DNA from: Tigriopus japonicus
Taxonomy: Eukaryota; Arthropoda; Copepoda; Harpacticoida; Harpacticidae
Assembly: GCA_010645155.1 (NCBI GenBank)
Contig: CM021320.1
Location: 6,366,454-6,430,453, forward strand
DNA: 64,000 nucleotides
Direction of reading: 5' to 3'
The notes beneath the pieces were generated by a model that made no database searches, had not been told where the DNA came from, and was given only the letters and a program-made list of their open reading frames with translations. The position numbers and the translations under genes are program-made. How positions within the stretch are numbered: the first letter of the stretch is position 1; every line of letters begins with the position of its first letter. This document shows positions 12,112 to 22,518 of the stretch, in pieces.

Positions 12112-12117
12112 TTTATT
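12112..12117 (-). promoter_or_regulatory. Poly(A) signal of iduronate-2-sulfatase gene
   Basis: On the minus strand AATAAA lies six bases after the IDS stop codon (12123-12125), inside the 41-bp gap to the SMYD4 stop. Cleavage 10-30 bases later would place the IDS 3' end within SMYD4 exon 3. Confidence 0.6.
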
Positions 12118-12122
12118 CTCTT

Positions 12123-13763
12123 CTAATTTGTGTTTGTGGACCAAAACTTGTCTTTGACAATGCGCCGGAAACGTCGAATGGTTTCTTTGAAATCTGGATG
12201 AGAGACCAAATTAAAATGCTCAAATGGATCCTGATCGTGAAAATAAAACTCTTGAGCAACTGTATCGGACCAATTGGCCGTGAATGTGTAATGATCAAAC
12301 GACTGCCATCGTGTGTATCGAAATTTTCGGGAAGTCACTGAATACCCCATAAACTGAATGGCGTCTAGTTTGGGTTGATCTGATTTTGGTCCGGGGAACT
12401 GAGTCGGTCTTGGATATTGAGAGAATGCCAGTGATTGGCTTTCACTCAATCTAACCTGACCTTCAGTGCAAAGCATCAAAATCTGAGCTTCAGAACCCAC
12501 GCACAAGGGTAAAGGTTTTAGCCCCGTTGAGGCTACCATTGTAGGGAATACGTCCACAAGTTCAACCGGGGAGGAATGGGTGCGGAAAGGTTTCAATTGC
12601 TCTCTTGGGGATCCCGTACCCGGTGAGAAGGGGTTCACGTACTTGAAAGTGGACAAAGAAGGCATGTGCTTAGGATCATGGAGCATCCAAGGAGTCCTAG
12701 TGGCGACGTCGAAATTGGAGAACTTGGCATATTCTCCATTTTCCCCCAATGAAAATCCGTGATCTCCCAGGAATGAGACGATGGTGCTGTCGGCTAGTTT
12801 CAATTTGACCAAACTCTCCAAGATCTGTCCAATTTGGTCGTCAATGTAAGAAACCGCAGAGTAGTAATGTTGGAGAATTAATCGTTGATATTTGTCTGGC
12901 ATGCGCCCTAATGGGAACGAAATATTTAGGTGACGAATATCATCTCGTCTTCGGAGAGATTCCCAAGGGTTAAAAGCAATCATGGGAAGATCTTTGGGTA
13001 CGTCGGGATGGTTCGGTAATGGCATTCGTTCCAATGGGTGCAAGGTGAGATAGTTCTTGGGGATTTTGTACGGAATATGAGGTTTATGGAGTCCAATGGC
13101 CAGAAAGAAGGGCTTCCTAACTTGTGATTGACTGTTCCATCGTTCTAGGAACCCAATGGCTTCGGATTTACTTTGCAAATCTGGCAAGGTTCCTTCAGGT
13201 TGAGTCTCGAGATCCACGGCACACAAAAGATTGGCATACTTCCTGTCCGATTTAGAATCCGGACAAACTGCAGCATTCTTGAACACCTGAGTACTGGGAT
13301 GATATGGAGTCTGACTCCAACTGTATGGACTGTCATCACTGAAGTTGCTCACAATGCCCGGATGAAAGATCTTGCCAATGTTGTGACAATGGTACCCGCT
13401 CTCCTTAAAAAATTGGGGTAACGTAGTGAAATTGCCACCGGCATCTCGCCAATAGGATCCAAAATCGTAGAGTTTGGTCCGGTCCGGTCTTCGGCTAGTT
13501 AGAAACGAGGTTCTTGAAGGCCCACAAAGAGCTTGTTGAGCCAAAGCTCTAGTAAATACCAAGCTTCGGGCTCCAAGTTGATCGAGATTAGGCGTTTTGG
13601 CCAACGAGTCTCCGTAGATTCCCAAAGCTGGACGAAGATCATCCACCACTATGAAGAGGATATTGGGTTTCGACGGCGATTCGGGTAACCAAGTAAAGAC
13701 GATATTGCGGTAGAATGTTAATAACACGACGCACACACAAGTCGAAGGGATCAACCACCGCAT
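12123..13763 (-). CDS. Ids: Iduronate-2-sulfatase
   Basis: A single uninterrupted frame encodes 546 residues, nearly the length of human IDS (550). An N-terminal hydrophobic stretch (about 7-25) serves as signal peptide or anchor. The sulfatase signature CGPSR (80-84) carries the cysteine that is oxidised to formylglycine. The first metal-binding aspartates are in VVDD (41-42), HNIGKIFHPG contains lysine 131, and LGDHGF places Asp334 and His335 at the calcium site, the same numbering as in the human enzyme. RRPDRTKLYDF and GLHKPHIPY are also IDS-type rather than general sulfatase motifs. The enzyme removes 2-O-sulfate from iduronate in dermatan and heparan sulfate in lysosomes. The gene is intronless here and sits tail to tail with SMYD4. 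Its ATG is 175 bp downstream of the RFC4 stop, so its promoter probably overlaps the RFC4 3' end. Confidence 0.93.
   Translation of the reverse strand: MRWLIPSTCVCVVLLTFYRNIVFTWLPESPSKPNILFIVVDDLRPALGIYGDSLAKTPNLDQLGARSLVFTRALAQQALCGPSRTSFLTSRRPDRTKLYDFGSYWRDAGGNFTTLPQFFKESGYHCHNIGKIFHPGIVSNFSDDSPYSWSQTPYHPSTQVFKNAAVCPDSKSDRKYANLLCAVDLETQPEGTLPDLQSKSEAIGFLERWNSQSQVRKPFFLAIGLHKPHIPYKIPKNYLTLHPLERMPLPNHPDVPKDLPMIAFNPWESLRRRDDIRHLNISFPLGRMPDKYQRLILQHYYSAVSYIDDQIGQILESLVKLKLADSTIVSFLGDHGFSLGENGEYAKFSNFDVATRTPWMLHDPKHMPSLSTFKYVNPFSPGTGSPREQLKPFRTHSSPVELVDVFPTMVASTGLKPLPLCVGSEAQILMLCTEGQVRLSESQSLAFSQYPRPTQFPGPKSDQPKLDAIQFMGYSVTSRKFRYTRWQSFDHYTFTANWSDTVAQEFYFHDQDPFEHFNLVSHPDFKETIRRFRRIVKDKFWSTNTN
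12242..12247 (+). promoter_or_regulatory. Candidate SMYD4 poly(A) signal
   Basis: This AATAAA is about 160 bases after the SMYD4 stop and falls within the antisense IDS coding sequence. If it is used, the SMYD4 3' UTR overlaps the IDS C-terminal codons. Confidence 0.4.
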
Positions 13764-13870
13764 AGTTTATCATGAGTTTTGGATGGGCTGCAATATTTGG
13801 AGTTATCACTCGAAGTTTGATGTACACAAAAAAAAATATGAAAAGGTAGTTTTTACAAGTGTTCATACAT

Positions 13871-13876
13871 TTTATT
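13871..13876 (-). promoter_or_regulatory. Poly(A) signal of RFC4
   Basis: Minus-strand AATAAA about 62 bases after the RFC4 stop codon (13938-13940) and about 108 bases before the IDS start codon. Confidence 0.55.
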
Positions 13877-13937
13877 CATCGTGTCCAATCACATTCCGTT
13901 TTGAGTTAAAAGCGACAAAGAGTAATGGTCTTCAGTG

Positions 13938-15032
13938 TTAAGCACCTTTGGCAAATGTGCTCATCATGGTTGAAGCTACGTCAACCAGTTGCAAATATTC
14001 ATTGGCTCCCTCCAACAATCGACTTTCGCTCACGGCTAACGCTTCGCAGATCTGAGATTTCTGTCCATCCGAAAGGTGGTCGTCTTGAACCACTTGAACG
14101 TGTAACTGATGAATAAGCTGGCTAATCGCGTACCCTTCGCACATGAACTCCTCCAGGATCTTCTCCATCTCAAAATACGAATTGTTTTGCAACGTGCTCA
14201 TGATCCGATCCATCCAATCCTTGGATACCACTCCACTCAATTCCGACACGTCAGCTTCCGTAATGGCCTCCGCTCCCTTCCCACCACTTTTCAAACGCGC
14301 ACAAGATTGCAAGGTCGTGATGGCCATGCGCAAATCCCCTTCCGACGTGTCCAAAAGAGCGGCCATGCCAGCCTCACTCACCTTAATCCCTTCTTTGCTC
14401 GCAATCAACTCTAAACGATCCTGTAGAACGGCGTTGGCCAGCGGTTTGAACCGGAATTTGGCACATCGCGAAGTCAAAGGTTCAATGATTCGACTAACAT
14501 AATTACAAATCAAGCAAAATTTTGTGGATCGCCCTTCCTTCTCCATGGTTCGTCTTAAAGCCGATTGAGCATCCTTTGTCATACTATCAGCTTCATCCAG
14601 AATAATGATCTTAAAAGGTGGACAAGGTCGTCCATCAGGTCGTCGACCCGATGCCGACAATTGAGCAAATCGTTTGACCTTATCCCGAATCACGGAGATG
14701 CCGCGTTCATCAGAGGCATTTAATTCCAAAATGCGTTCCCGATACATGTCTCCAAAGAGATCTCGAGCTGCGGCCAAGATGGTCGAGGTTTTACCTGTCC
14801 CAGGCGGGCCGTAAAATAAAAGATTGGGCAGATCCGCGCCACTCAGAGACTTTTTGAGCACGGACACCACCTCGTCTTGATAAGCGACGTCTTCCACGGT
14901 TTTGGGACGGTATTTCTCCACCCAGGGCGATGGACCTTTCGAGCCTTTTTGGCCAGCCTGGCTCTGTGATGTCTTCTTCGAAGATGAGGCCGAACTCTTG
15001 TCGAGCTTGCCGGTCTTTAGAAAGGCTTCCAT
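13938..15032 (-). CDS. RFC4: Replication factor C subunit 4 (clamp-loader ATPase)
   Basis: The frame is open for 28 further codons upstream but without an ATG, so I start at the internal Met followed by EAFLK, which matches the N-terminus of animal RFC4 and gives 364 residues against 363 in human. After a lysine/serine-rich leader come PWVEKYRPK, Walker A GPPGTGKT (75-82), Walker B LDEAD (about 145-149), NASDERG and the arginine-finger motif SRC (188-190), then the C-terminal collar helices. The wording around Walker A (LKKSLSGADLPNLLFYGPP) fits RFC4 and not RFC2, RFC3 or RFC5. The protein forms part of the RFC1-5 pentamer that loads PCNA on primed DNA, and also the checkpoint and cohesion variants of that complex. 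It is a single coding exon; IDS lies immediately downstream on the same strand. Confidence 0.94.
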   Translation of the reverse strand: MEAFLKTGKLDKSSASSSKKTSQSQAGQKGSKGPSPWVEKYRPKTVEDVAYQDEVVSVLKKSLSGADLPNLLFYGPPGTGKTSTILAAARDLFGDMYRERILELNASDERGISVIRDKVKRFAQLSASGRRPDGRPCPPFKIIILDEADSMTKDAQSALRRTMEKEGRSTKFCLICNYVSRIIEPLTSRCAKFRFKPLANAVLQDRLELIASKEGIKVSEAGMAALLDTSEGDLRMAITTLQSCARLKSGGKGAEAITEADVSELSGVVSKDWMDRIMSTLQNNSYFEMEKILEEFMCEGYAISQLIHQLHVQVVQDDHLSDGQKSQICEALAVSESRLLEGANEYLQLVDVASTMMSTFAKGA

Positions 15033-15753
15033 GTTTCGGTTCAAGTGGATTCCGGGTTTAGGATTTAAGGTTGGTTTGATCTTCTTAGTTAAAATGTTTT
15101 GTTCTTCTGGCGGCAAGCGCTCAGTGTTGCGACTTCAACTCTTATAACATACCAAATTTCTGGTAGCCTGACTACGTTACTTCAGGAATATCTAAATTGC
15201 CAAGTTCGACCCAAAAGACTTGTGGGTTAAAAAATCCTGAAACTTGTGATGAATTTCTTTTTTTTAGCGTCAGAATATGTCATTGACTTTGCTTGCAGTC
15301 ATGATGTGCATTTTTACGCCACTTCCTAGGATCTTTGATCGAAAATTCGGCGAGAATTTCGGGTGTAATAATGTTTTTTCAGCAAGATTTAGGTTGAAGT
15401 GTTTATTAAATTTTAACGTAAGATTTCTTGCGACATAATGTAACCATTTTTGAACAGAAACGACAATTTTTGCACTGATTTGACCACAAACGACAAATTT
15501 TGTATTTATTAGCCCAAAAATGGCTAATAAAATAAAAAATGGCAAATGAACTTTAAAAGCTAACAAATAGCAATTAAACATGTTTTGGGGCATAAAATCT
15601 TATTTCCCTGAAATATGCACCCCTAGTCAAAAGGTTCTTTTCTTTCAACTTTGGTTTTCTTAAGAACGCGGTTTGTTTTGCACAAATTATTCTAGAATTA
15701 GAAATAGAATACTACTTTGAAAAGGTCCTGTGAAAGTACGTGTGAAATGCTTA

Positions 15754-15863
15754 TTTCAGTGATCGAGGCAAAAAGAAAGGCCAAAAGTTGCTATTTGTTG
15801 CGGAAAAGTCGAAGAGTTGCAAATTTTGATTGAAATGGCCAAAAGTTGCAATTTTTGGTGCAA
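15754..15863 (+). repeat. Dispersed repeat, copy 1
   Basis: This stretch aligns with 16531-16637 with substitutions throughout. Shared blocks include TTTCAG-GATCGAG at the start, CAAAAGTT, GAAAA-TCGAA, and the ending CCAAAAGTTGCAATT followed by GTGCAA. It has no coding potential and no visible target duplication. Probably a fragment of an interspersed element. Confidence 0.55.
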
Positions 15864-16120
15864 CTTGCATCAAGCAACTTTATCCGAGCCCTATTCATAA
15901 GAAGGAACTATTGGCAAAAAAATGGCCCAAAAAATCTTTTCCGGGAGAGCTAATCAAATTAGTTGTGATAGCTGTTTTTCCTATATTAAGAGAAGGGAGT
16001 GAGACTTTATTTGGCGCCAAGCACTTGAGCCTTCTTGCGCGCAAGACCATAAAGCAAACTCAGGCAACCTCTAAAAGCCACATGTACGCGTGGGAAGCAC
16101 ACCTTGTATGAAGTAATTGT

Positions 16121-16172
16121 CAGAGTTGGGTCAATTACTTAAAAAATGTAATTAATTACAATTGTTTCGTCA
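16121..16172 (+). mobile_element. Fragment of a hAT-like element end
   Basis: It begins CAGAGTTGGG and continues into AATTAC-rich sequence. It matches the reverse complement of the right end of the complete element at 19386-20207 over roughly 50 bp. No second end was found nearby, so this looks like a truncated copy. Confidence 0.55.
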
Positions 16173-16530
16173 AAAACAATGCAATGACAATTTTGGAAGA
16201 AAAACACATGTTCGCACGATCCACATTTTCTTCTGAAAATCAGAAAGTATAACTCTTTTCAAAGTAAAACTAAAGGATAACCAACGGAGTTGTAACGTCT
16301 AATAATGTGATAATCAGGGCCACCAGATAGTTGTAAATTACGTTTTAGAATGTTATTACCAAAATCTTCAATTTTGACCAAAATTACAAAAATGGGGAAA
16401 TTTGCTAGTTCCGTTGAAAATTTTCAGTCAAAATCAAAGTTAAGAAACAACCAGACATTATATATTATAGTTGCAACACAAAATATTTTCTTTATCTACT
16501 GGGCTACCTACTTTATCATAATTTACAAGA

Positions 16531-16637
16531 TTTCAGGGATCGAGACAAAAACTGTCAAAAGTTATTCTTTGATACGAGAAAATCGAAAGGTTGCTGAATT
16601 CGACTGGAGTGACCAAAAGTTGCAATTCTTAGTGCAA
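16531..16637 (+). repeat. Dispersed repeat, copy 2
   Basis: Diverged direct copy of 15754-15863, about 780 bp apart in the same orientation. Confidence 0.55.
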
Positions 16638-18722
16638 GTGGCATTTTGTAATTTTGTCCTAACCTTATTTATTATCAAAGTGATTTAAAATAAGTGGATC
16701 ACGATCCAACATCGGAAGTTATGATTAATTAAAGCGACCATGTCGAATGTCGAAAATTAGGATTGAGACAAGGTTGTCTCTAGGCCACTTTTAATTAGAA
16801 ACTGAAAGAGGATGTTTTCATCCAAAACTAACACTCGCTGTATTCTTAACAACATATTTCCTTTGAGCGCACAGTCTTGTTCCACGTAATGATAAAGTAT
16901 ATTAAAAACATTGAAATTTCTTACAAAAACTCAAAAAAGCAATGTTAAACGCAACGGAAATATTCATGCTTTTTGCTTTGCTACATGTCATACGCCGCTT
17001 TTGATTCGTTGTTATTTGATTAACAAAAACCCGAAAAGCAATTTTTACCGAAAATATTTTGACAGACTTCAAATCACTCGCACGCTCAAAATCAGTGATC
17101 AAAAAAGCGTCATTCGACATTAAGCTGCAAAGAAATATTTGTTAGTGCAAAAGAAATTGCACAAACTTGTGGAAAATGTAAATCCTGGCATGTTATTCTA
17201 CGAAATTCTACTGACCTACTTTAGACGATTAATTTGGCACGCAGCTTTCAATTTCGTCCCCTCTTCGTTGCCTTTTTGGCAAAGAATAAATCAAAACCGT
17301 TCGATGATTGACGATTCTTTCGCCATTGTCAAGTTAATCAGGTTAGCTTCCCCCTCATTGAGAAATAACTTAATATCCTTCCAAAATACTAGATTAGTTG
17401 GGAATCTCAACGTTATCATCCCCCTTCGTCCACATTTCAATTGAAGGAAGATCAATTGTGTCTGTATTGATGCGAAATGACTTTTTGTTTCTATCTTCAG
17501 ATTATGAAGAATCCACATGCATTTCCTAAAAACCACATTCAATCAGGAAGACAATGCCAAAACTCTCAGCTCCTGTTTGAAGTTGAAGAAAAGTGAATGT
17601 GGACGTACGTACTACTATACATACTCTACGTAGTGAGAATGTTTTTGCATGCATGTGCCAAAATTTAGAGCAGAAACCTTCTCCCGACAAGACAAGCACG
17701 ACCTTGAACACGGCAAAAGGAAGATCACACCGAGTCCAGCCTTGATTTTTATGACCCATTGCGCTCTTTCCGTGATCGGAAATTACCTTAGCATCACAAA
17801 CATTCCTAGCTGACCTTCTTCTACTCTGAAGATGAAACCGTGGTTAGATAAGTTCAAAATAGCAACACGAAACGATTCCATGAAATTATTTCCTTGGAAT
17901 GGATAGATATCACATGCACACAAACTCAATTCGTCAAATTCGAGAAGCAACCTTTGTTATATTGGTGTGTTAAGGTGAAAATAAAAGTTCCAAATGTGAA
18001 AATTCGCAACACCAATTAAGTGTCATTGGACTTATTTCAGTCTTCCGTGAGAAAACAGATCGGAGATTAGGACGGGAACGGCCAAATTTGACAAGAAATT
18101 GAAGAAATTAGGCCAGGAATTACTTTTGGAGCCAGAAAGAAGTGCATTTAGAAGAGCATTGTTTCTACTTGTAAACCTTCGGGTTTGAATATTTATTTCT
18201 GATTGTTTGGAGGTCAATCATGGCCGTGAAGGAGTTGACTTTGAAAGAGACTCGTCATTTGCGTCCACGACGTGGAACATAAACAACAAACTAAGTTAGT
18301 TTCATGATTCACAAGTGTTAACACTTCTGAGAAGGCAGTGTCAGTATTTGATCCAGAGTATTTTATTTCTTAATCTATGACATTGTCATATATTAAGCGT
18401 CAGATAAGCTAAAAATATAACTTCATGAATTCATCAGAACATGAAACATCATGTTCAAACATTAAGAAAGTGGATTTTGTCGTGGGAAATGTTTTTATTT
18501 TATAAAGGATCTCCGAAAAGTAACTTTATTTTTTGGACTTTTTTGTAGGGATCAAAGCACCACTTTGCTTTCATCATTATTTTGATCGGCTCCACAGTAA
18601 GTCCTCCAACAATGTTTTTTTCCTTCGGTGAAAAATGAAACCAGTATTTCATCTTGCTTTGGTTAAGCTTTTGTAAATCTAAATGTAAAATGTTCTAAAA
18701 GAACTAGAACTGGTGATTGTAG

Positions 18723-18879
18723 GTAACTGGGTCATTAAAAACGGTCACAAATGAATAAGTCACATTAAAAAGGTTACGAGGAAAAAAGTCACAAGATAAA
18801 ACGGTCACGGAGAAATGGTCACACGGTAAAATGGTCACGATAAAAGGTCACAGAAAAAATTCACGATGAAAAGATCACT
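18723..18879 (-). repeat. Degenerate ~14-bp GTGAC repeat array, left arm
   Basis: About ten GGTCAC/GTCAC units spaced 12-16 bp with A-rich spacers such as GATAAAAC. Its reverse complement has the same unit as the right-hand array at 19161-19385, so the two arrays face each other around a ~280-bp core. Confidence 0.7.
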
Positions 18880-19160
18880 TTCCTATGAATATAGTTGTGT
18901 TCCACCCAAAATATCTTAAAGCGCATGGGCATATCTTGAAAGACGGGTGCAATTTTGACTCCAGTAGGGTGGACTCCAGGGTGGGTTGGGACCATGGGTC
19001 TAAAAAAATGGGAATGACTTTTGATGAGTATGCTTATGAGACCTTTGCCTTTTCATAATTGTGTTCCACTTAGTAAATCTTGGAGTTCTATCGGACTCAA
19101 CTATGGAACATCCCAAAGCCCTTGGGTTCATCCCATGGCTACCTTCAGAGCTGAATGGGT

Positions 19161-19385
19161 TTGTGACCTTTTTACTGTGACCTTTTTGACGTGACTGTTT
19201 TACATTGTGATCTTTTAACGTGACTGGTTTACCTTGTGATCTTTTTACGTGACTGTTTTAACCTTGTGATCTTTTTACGTGACTGTTTTACCTCGTGATC
19301 TTTTGACTTGACTGTTTTACCTTGCGACCTTTTTACTGTGACCGTTTTACGATGACTTTTTTTTGCGACATATTTACCTTGTGAC
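19161..19385 (+). repeat. Degenerate ~14-bp GTGAC repeat array, right arm
   Basis: Alternating units resembling GTGACTGTTTTACCTT and GTGATCTTTTTAC repeat about fifteen times. The array is interrupted by the hAT-like element at 19386-20207 and resumes for one unit at 20208-20222. Confidence 0.75.
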
Positions 19386-20207
19386 CAGGGTTGGGGAGTA
19401 ATTGTAATTGAAATTACATTTACGTAATTTCAATTACAATTACATGTAATAGTAATTGTAATTAATTACACTTTTGGGCCAAGTAATTGAAATTGTAATT
19501 AACTACATTTTTGGCCATGTAATTGACGAATTTTCAATTACAAATTACCAATTACTTTTCAAACTCTTACTTCTTCAAATTAACCATAACATCAATTGAT
19601 ACTTTGAGTTTTCACTTGCAAAACAATTATTTTGTCATCAATTTGCGGTCAATGTGATGCCACTAACAGGTAGCTTTTGTTACAATACACACCCAAGCTA
19701 TGATGTTAAAATTCTTTTAAACTAAAATAGCTTTTGACCAGGATTTTTGTGTCAGGAGGTAGGGCTTTTCACAACTAAGGGCAGACAAATGAGGTGGAAA
19801 AATAAAATTTTAAAACATCATCATACTTGATATATGTGTATAAAGTTCGTATTTTCTGGAAAAGAAAAATATGCCTTGTGGTTCATGGCATAATAGTTTT
19901 GATATTTAAACCCGTTAACAAACTTTTGGTTTTTGTAAATCACTCTTTCATATTAACCTTTCAGGCAATATAAGTTGCCAGTTGGTGCATTGCCATTTAA
20001 AAATGGGAGATCTGTTTATTTTTCATCGTTTTGAAAAGGAAAAAAGGGTGAAAGAGACGGAAGGATTGTAATTGACATGTAATTGACATGTAATTCTAAT
20101 TGAAGTCAATTACAGTTTCGGATGATGTAATTGTAATTGTAATAAATTACATTTTTCGACAAAGAAATTTAATTAATTACATTTTTCAAGTATTTGGCCC
20201 AACTCTG
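19386..20207. mobile_element. Non-autonomous hAT-like transposon (MITE) with 8-bp target duplication
   Basis: The element starts CAGGGTTGGG and ends with the complement of CAGAGTTGGG, near-identical 10-bp terminal inverted repeats of hAT type. It is flanked on both sides by the identical octamer CTTGTGAC (19378-19385 and 20208-20215), the 8-bp target duplication expected of hAT transposition. It is 822 bp long. Both ends are unusually rich in the word GTAATT/AATTAC in both orientations. It carries no transposase-like frame, so it would depend on a transposase in trans. The intact duplication within a diverged repeat array suggests a fairly recent insertion. Confidence 0.85.
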
Positions 20208-22257
20208 CTTGTGACCTCTTCGCCGCGCCCCAAAGTGCTCCAAAAATAAGGAAACGTTCCGTTTTGATGCTTGCATGAACGTAATCGTGAAAACCTCAAT
20301 GGTATCTATTACCTGAAAAAGCTGTTCAATTCCCTAAGGTGAGTAAAATAAAATAAGACCCCAACATATTTGAGATCAGAGGTTAAGGAAAAGCTACCAA
20401 AAAATTACATGAACAAACTCAATGTCAATAACAAGCAAACCAGGTTTTAAAACCATTTCAAAACGTTGATATTTTCTGGAGTACAAACTCCCTCGAAGAT
20501 ATCACCTAAAAGACGCCAGTTGAAGTGTTTTCTCTCTACAATCTAGGAGCATAAAAAGTCCAGATTCCGTGGAGTTACGAGTTAGAGATCAACCAAGTTC
20601 ATCTTTTGAGTTTCATACCCCTATCGTGATGTGAGAAATGTGTGGATGCAATTTCGCGGCTCATTTCTCGCACTTGATGACATGACCAAAAGAGATCAAG
20701 GAGAAAATTACAACTCGCACACCAAACTAGTACTTGGATGGAACGAGATGAACAGTTTGCAACACTTTAATTACACTGCGAGTTTATATCGCAATAAAGT
20801 TTGCTTGATCGGGTGAAACTTGAACGCATTACTCGAGATACGAGTATGTTCAATGTAACGATTGAGGAGGTTCAACCAAAGTTCCTCGATCATTCAACAA
20901 TGGTTAAACCGCGTCACTTATTGGTTCAAACCGCTGAATGGCGGATATTCAAGACATTTCAACCGTAACCAACATCTTTTGGTCGACAACAAACCAAATT
21001 TTTCCGTGTCTTCGCAAATTTTGTTGATTCAAGAAAAGAATAGGTTGTCTGATGAACATGTTTGAAGAACTAAATTATATATATAATTTATTTGTATACA
21101 GGGAATTGCATTCCTAGTAGCGGTAGTATAAAAAACCGCAACCAACCCCCAAAAAATCGTTTATTGACATCGATTCTCCGATTGATTAGCTTGCTTAGGA
21201 AACAAGTTAGGATTAGCTTGTTTCTGGTTCTTAGCTTAGGAACAAAAAATTCAATAACGAAGGAGTCCGATAAAGAAGTTAGCATTATTTCATCATTCAA
21301 ACTAGTCCCAGCTCCTCTTTAAGCCAAATAAGTCAACCATTTGAAAACTATGGGGAACCTAATTAGAGGAAGACAAGTTTTCCAATATGACATGACAAGG
21401 CTGAAAATGATTTTGTTCAATTTCAGTCGAGGACGAGCCTTTACAAACTTGGACTTGGAATGACATCTGCCGTCCTTGAAGAACGCAGCCATCAAATTTC
21501 TGGGTGGAAGTCGTTTGGTTAATGAGAAATTCGTGCTTAATTGTTCAAAAGAGAACCATTCTTGAGTTTGGCGAACATCTCTTGGGAGAGAAAGGCATGA
21601 AAACTTGGAACCATAAACCAAGCCAGAGTCGAGAAATTGAAACAGAATGGCGCTTTAATGTTTGGGCTGGAGTAAGGAAGAATGTCTTGAGATTGGGATA
21701 TTGAATCACTGAGAGGAAAAAGTTCAAAAGGTTTATTTCACCTTGATTTATTTCTTATGAAATATTTTCTCCTGAATGTTGTGTAAAATGGTTGTGAAAC
21801 ATGTCATGCATTTATATTGAGGTTTCAGAAGCTGCTGCAACAAAGCCCAAATATTGTCAGTGGTTTGGCGTTTCCGGGGAGATATTGCTTTAGTTTCCCA
21901 TGATATACGAGTGAAAATTCGTGGCTTGTTACCCATTGCCAGTGAAAAACTACTTTGAATGAGCCATCTTCCTAAATTTGATGCCAAAAAAAGACATCCT
22001 CCATTATTTCCCTCCAAGAACGGCATAAAGGATCAGTCAGACCACAGGACACTATCTTTTGATCACGTACCAATTAGATCGCCATAAACGCATTACACCA
22101 TTACTGTGGAACGTTCGTCCGTGAATTTTCCTATTTTCCTCGAAGAGCAAGTCTAAAAATAGAATAGGCCCTCTGCCCCTCGTGGTAGGCCTCCTCAGCT
22201 GTCACCACGTCTCGTCCATCGGTATTTGGCGGCGCCAAACACCGTTTGAAAGTCTGA

Positions 22258-22503
22258 CTATTGGCGCGCCCTCACTTCCCACCAACGAGGGCGAGTTCGT
22301 GAAGGAGGCCTTGGCGCCGTTTCTGGGCTGAATTTAGACTGGAACGGAAAGTGTTCGTCTAAAAAATAGAAGTTCTTGAAGATATGTTCAACTGTGGAAA
22401 GAACGAAGGACGGCGAGAAGAGGAGCAAGAGTACGGTGAGGAGACGGAGACGAGGGAGGAGAACGACGAGGTGAGCAAGAACAACAACACTCAAGCAAGC
22501 CAT
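22258..22503 (-). other. Unassigned minus-strand frame with signal-peptide-like start
   Basis: An ATG-initiated frame of 81 codons begins with a long leucine/valine-rich stretch (about residues 3-36) and ends in an arginine/proline-rich segment. The hydrophobicity partly reflects a purine-rich plus strand, so it may be fortuitous. No homology is recognised. Confidence 0.2.
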
Positions 22504-22505
22504 TG

Positions 22506-22518
22506 TCAGTCAGTCAGT
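22506..22518 (+). promoter_or_regulatory. Candidate initiator cluster (TCAGTCAGTCAGT)
   Basis: Three overlapping copies of the arthropod initiator consensus TCAGT lie 1.1 kb before the first Kuzbanian coding exon. No TATA box is obvious. This may be the start of the kuz 5' UTR, or a coincidental short repeat. Confidence 0.25.

Larger units (their letters stand above)
15033..22500. other. Gene-poor, repeat-rich intergenic region
   Basis: No convincing coding frame was found in these 7.5 kb. The longest frames (about 100 residues at 15270-15593, 16350-16688, 17139-17444 and 21319-21621) have no motifs. It holds the RFC4 promoter at its left end and the repeats listed separately (15754-15863 and 16531-16637; 16121-16172; 18723-20215; 19386-20207). 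From about 20220 to 22200 I see AT-rich unique sequence only. After about 22150 the base composition becomes richer in G and C. Confidence 0.5.

Noticed and set aside
15033..15116. Extension of RFC4 by 28 codons upstream
   Set aside because: The frame is open but begins at a TTG. The internal ATG gives the conserved MxAFLK start and normal length.
20631..22026. Several overlapping frames of 60-100 codons considered as a decayed transposase
   Set aside because: No DDE/DDD motif, no helix-turn-helix and no terminal repeats were found. The frames are broken and overlap on both strands.
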